This document shows positions 29,665-29,718 of a stretch of DNA of 29,718 bases, piece after piece. A program made the translations under genes and the position numbers. Source of the stretch: Priapulus caudatus (Eukaryota; Priapulida; Priapulimorpha; Priapulimorphida; Priapulidae); contig NW_014577950.1 of NCBI RefSeq assembly GCF_000485595.1, positions 1 to 29,718 of the forward strand, written 5' to 3'. The notes under the pieces were generated by a model, which saw nothing but the letters and a program-made list of their open reading frames with translations, had not been told where the DNA came from and searched no databases. Numbering within the stretch: position 1 is the stretch's first letter; every line of letters starts with the position of its first letter.

Positions 29665-29718
<54 letters not shown>
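29665..29718. repeat. (GT)n tract at the window edge
   Basis: About 27 GT units run to the last base, 25 bp upstream of the first visible ZP exon. The assembly may be unreliable here, as at other CA/GT tracts of this window. Confidence 0.9.

Overview
This is animal (metazoan) nuclear DNA from a draft assembly. It has GT-AG introns, very long (CA)n, (GA)n and (AT)n tracts and two N bases (265 and 660). Recent repeat copies differ from each other mostly by single-base indels, which suggests poorly polished long reads. The genes are SLC16-like transporters and a cuticlin-like ZP-domain membrane protein. Together with a vertebrate-type TTAGGG telomere motif in an intron, this suggests a marine invertebrate. 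I cannot name the taxon from the sequence.

Positions 1-24680 hold a tandem array of two related monocarboxylate-transporter-like (SLC16/MFS) genes. The P type reads on + and the M type reads on -. Both have four coding exons with phase-1 junctions: exon 1 holds TM1 and the DGGWGW signature, exon 2 the next helix, exon 3 the bulk of the protein, and exon 4 the last helix and tail. M and P lie head-to-head across about 3.5 kb of duplicated upstream DNA, and successive units meet tail-to-tail. From left to right: P-A (exons 2-4; exon 1 lost at the N at 660), M3 (exons 1-2), shared upstream DNA 5202-8728, P-B (exons 1-2 and part of 3), M1 (exons 1-3 and part of 4), upstream DNA ending in a CA tract at 17390, M4 (exon 1 only), P-D (last 33 codons), and M2 (all four exons). 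Most breaks fall in simple repeats, so part of the layout may be misassembly. However, M1 and M2 exon 3 differ by substitutions in an open frame, so at least two M copies, or strongly diverged haplotypes, seem real.

Positions 25633-29639 (-) hold seven phase-consistent exons of a ZP-domain protein: ZP-N, ZP-C, an RRRRKR furin-type site, a transmembrane helix and a short tail. Its 5' exons lie beyond the window.

The most unusual material is non-coding. (1) A family of short palindromes (TCARGAG...CTCYTGA, 35-80 bp) has 5-6 bp direct flanks, and empty sites can be read in the paralogous introns. (2) A 232-bp element in a ZP intron has terminal inverted repeats, a 9-bp flanking duplication, a perfect 35-bp inner hairpin and a (CCCTAA)n block in its loop. 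(3) A 58-bp minisatellite repeats the exon 1 splice donor of the P gene eight times.
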